Assembly: GCA_018715445.1 (NCBI GenBank)
Contig: DVLP01000050.1
Location: 1 to 6,415 of the forward strand
Reading direction: 5' to 3'
Length of the DNA: 6,415 bases
From: Candidatus Avipropionibacterium avicola
Lineage (GTDB): Bacteria > Actinomycetota > Actinomycetes > Propionibacteriales > Propionibacteriaceae
In this document: positions 5,689 through 6,415 of the stretch, piece after piece
How positions within the stretch are numbered: the first letter of the stretch is position 1
How the letters are laid out: each line of letters starts with the position of its first letter
Translations under genes and position numbers: made by a program
The notes under the pieces: model-generated
Database searches by the model: none
Seen by the model: only the letters and a program-made list of their open reading frames with translations
Told to the model about the DNA's origin: nothing

Positions 5689-6415
5689 CACCGCGGCCGT
5701 CGACGCCGCGCCCCCCAACGCCCCGACCAAGTCACAGGTGTTCCGACGCAGGTTGCGGGGCTGTTGGCAGCTCTACGTCCTGGCCCTGCCGGCCATCGTG
5801 TTCTTCTTCATCTTCAACTACGTGCCGATGTACGGCGTCCAGATCGCCTTCAAGGACTTCGTCGCCTCACGAGGGATCTGGGGATCCAAGTGGGTCGGGT
5901 TCGACCACTTCGAGCGGTTCTTCAACTCGTTCTACTTCACCCGGCTGCTGCTCAACACCCTGGCGCTGAGTGCGTACCAGACGTTGCTCTTCCCCCTGCC
6001 GATCATCCTTGCGTTGTCGCTGAACGAGGTGAAGAACCGGTTCTTCAAGCGGTTCTCCCAGACGCTGACCTACGCGCCGCACTTCGTGTCGCTGGTGGTC
6101 GTGGTCGGCATGCTCTTCGCCTTCCTCGATCCGCGCACCGGGTTGATCAACCACGTCGTCGGCCTCTTCGGTGCCGGCCCGATCCAGTTCATGCAGGACC
6201 CGGGCTGGTTCCGTCACCTGTACGTGTGGTCGGGCATCTGGCAGAGCCTGGGATGGTCGACGATCATCTACCTGGCCGCGCTCGCCGGGGTCAACCCCGA
6301 GTTGCACCAGGCCGCTGAGGTCGACGGTGCCTCGCGGATCCAGCGGATCTGGCACGTCAACGTGCCGGCGATCATGCCGACCGTGGTGGTGCTGTTCATC
6401 CTGGACTTCGGCAAG
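5681..6415 (+). CDS. Carbohydrate ABC transporter permease, LplB type (3' end outside window)
   Basis: This is one of the two inner-membrane subunits of a binding-protein-dependent sugar importer (MalF-like half). The frame runs to the last base, giving 245 residues of about 300. The N-terminus is Ala/Pro-rich. Membrane segment 1 follows at about 29-58 and includes LPAIVFFFIFNYVPMYG and then IAFKDF, typical of the LplB/YtcP group. Further membrane stretches include about 87-110 (LLNTLALSAYQTLLFPLPII), SLVVVVGMLFAFL, and YVWSGIWQSLGWSTIIYLAA just before the EAA loop. The loop that contacts the ATPase reads QAAEVDGASRIQRIWHVNVP (210-229). The start is uncertain. GTG 5681 (reading VADTAAVDAA) gives a normal leader length, with only a weak Shine-Dalgarno site; GTG 5672 is the alternative. 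A second permease and a solute-binding protein probably follow downstream. The substrate cannot be told; LplB relatives often serve oligo- or polysaccharide uptake. Confidence 0.9.
   Translation, partial: MADTAAVDAAPPNAPTKSQVFRRRLRGCWQLYVLALPAIVFFFIFNYVPMYGVQIAFKDFVASRGIWGSKWVGFDHFERFFNSFYFTRLLLNTLALSAYQTLLFPLPIILALSLNEVKNRFFKRFSQTLTYAPHFVSLVVVVGMLFAFLDPRTGLINHVVGLFGAGPIQFMQDPGWFRHLYVWSGIWQSLGWSTIIYLAALAGVNPELHQAAEVDGASRIQRIWHVNVPAIMPTVVVLFILDFGK

Noticed and set aside
5544..5735. 64-residue N-terminal extension of the ROK protein
   Set aside because: It would run through the predicted promoters and the small leader frame, is Arg/Cys/Pro-rich, and is not part of ROK proteins. AGGAGG supports the ATG at 5543.
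5764..6318. 184-codon plus-strand frame inside the permease region
   Set aside because: It is in a different frame from the permease, whose translation has hydrophobic segments and the EAA loop. This one is Arg/Pro-rich frame-shift noise.

Overview
The window is GC-rich, gene-dense bacterial DNA. Third codon positions are nearly all G or C, Shine-Dalgarno sites are of the AGGAGG type, and the gene content is nadB-nadC, a ROK regulator and an LplB-type sugar permease. All of this fits a high-GC actinobacterium. A member of the Propionibacteriales is possible, but that is only an impression. Genes are chromosomal in character. I see no mobile element, tRNA, rRNA or CRISPR array, and no stretch of more than about 140 bases lacks a protein gene.

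Layout from left to right. (1) The C-terminal part of nadB (L-aspartate oxidase) enters from the left edge and runs into nadC (quinolinate phosphoribosyltransferase). The two overlap by one base, as the end of a de novo NAD biosynthesis operon. (2) A complete serpin gene on the minus strand converges on nadC, and the coding ends overlap by 32 bp. The product has a Tat-type lipoprotein signal and a textbook inhibitory reactive-centre-loop hinge, so it is predicted to be a protease inhibitor outside the membrane. (3) Divergent from the serpin, across about 80-90 bp, is a Gfo/Idh/MocA-family oxidoreductase. (4) It converges, with a 5-base gap, on a minus-strand ROK-family transcriptional regulator. 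(5) Divergent from the ROK gene, across about 137 bp, an LplB-type carbohydrate ABC permease starts and runs off the right edge.

The ROK/permease divergent region is the best regulatory signal here. It holds a good plus-strand promoter (TTGACC, 17 bp, TAGCTT) and a 21-bp near-palindrome lying over the predicted transcription start. It also holds a plausible opposing ROK promoter and a 23-codon small reading frame with a well-placed AGGAG whose stop overlaps the permease GTG start. The simplest reading is a sugar-uptake and catabolism locus (permease plus NAD(P)-dependent sugar/polyol oxidoreductase) governed by the ROK protein. The substrate cannot be read from the sequence. The serpin and the NAD genes look like unrelated neighbours.
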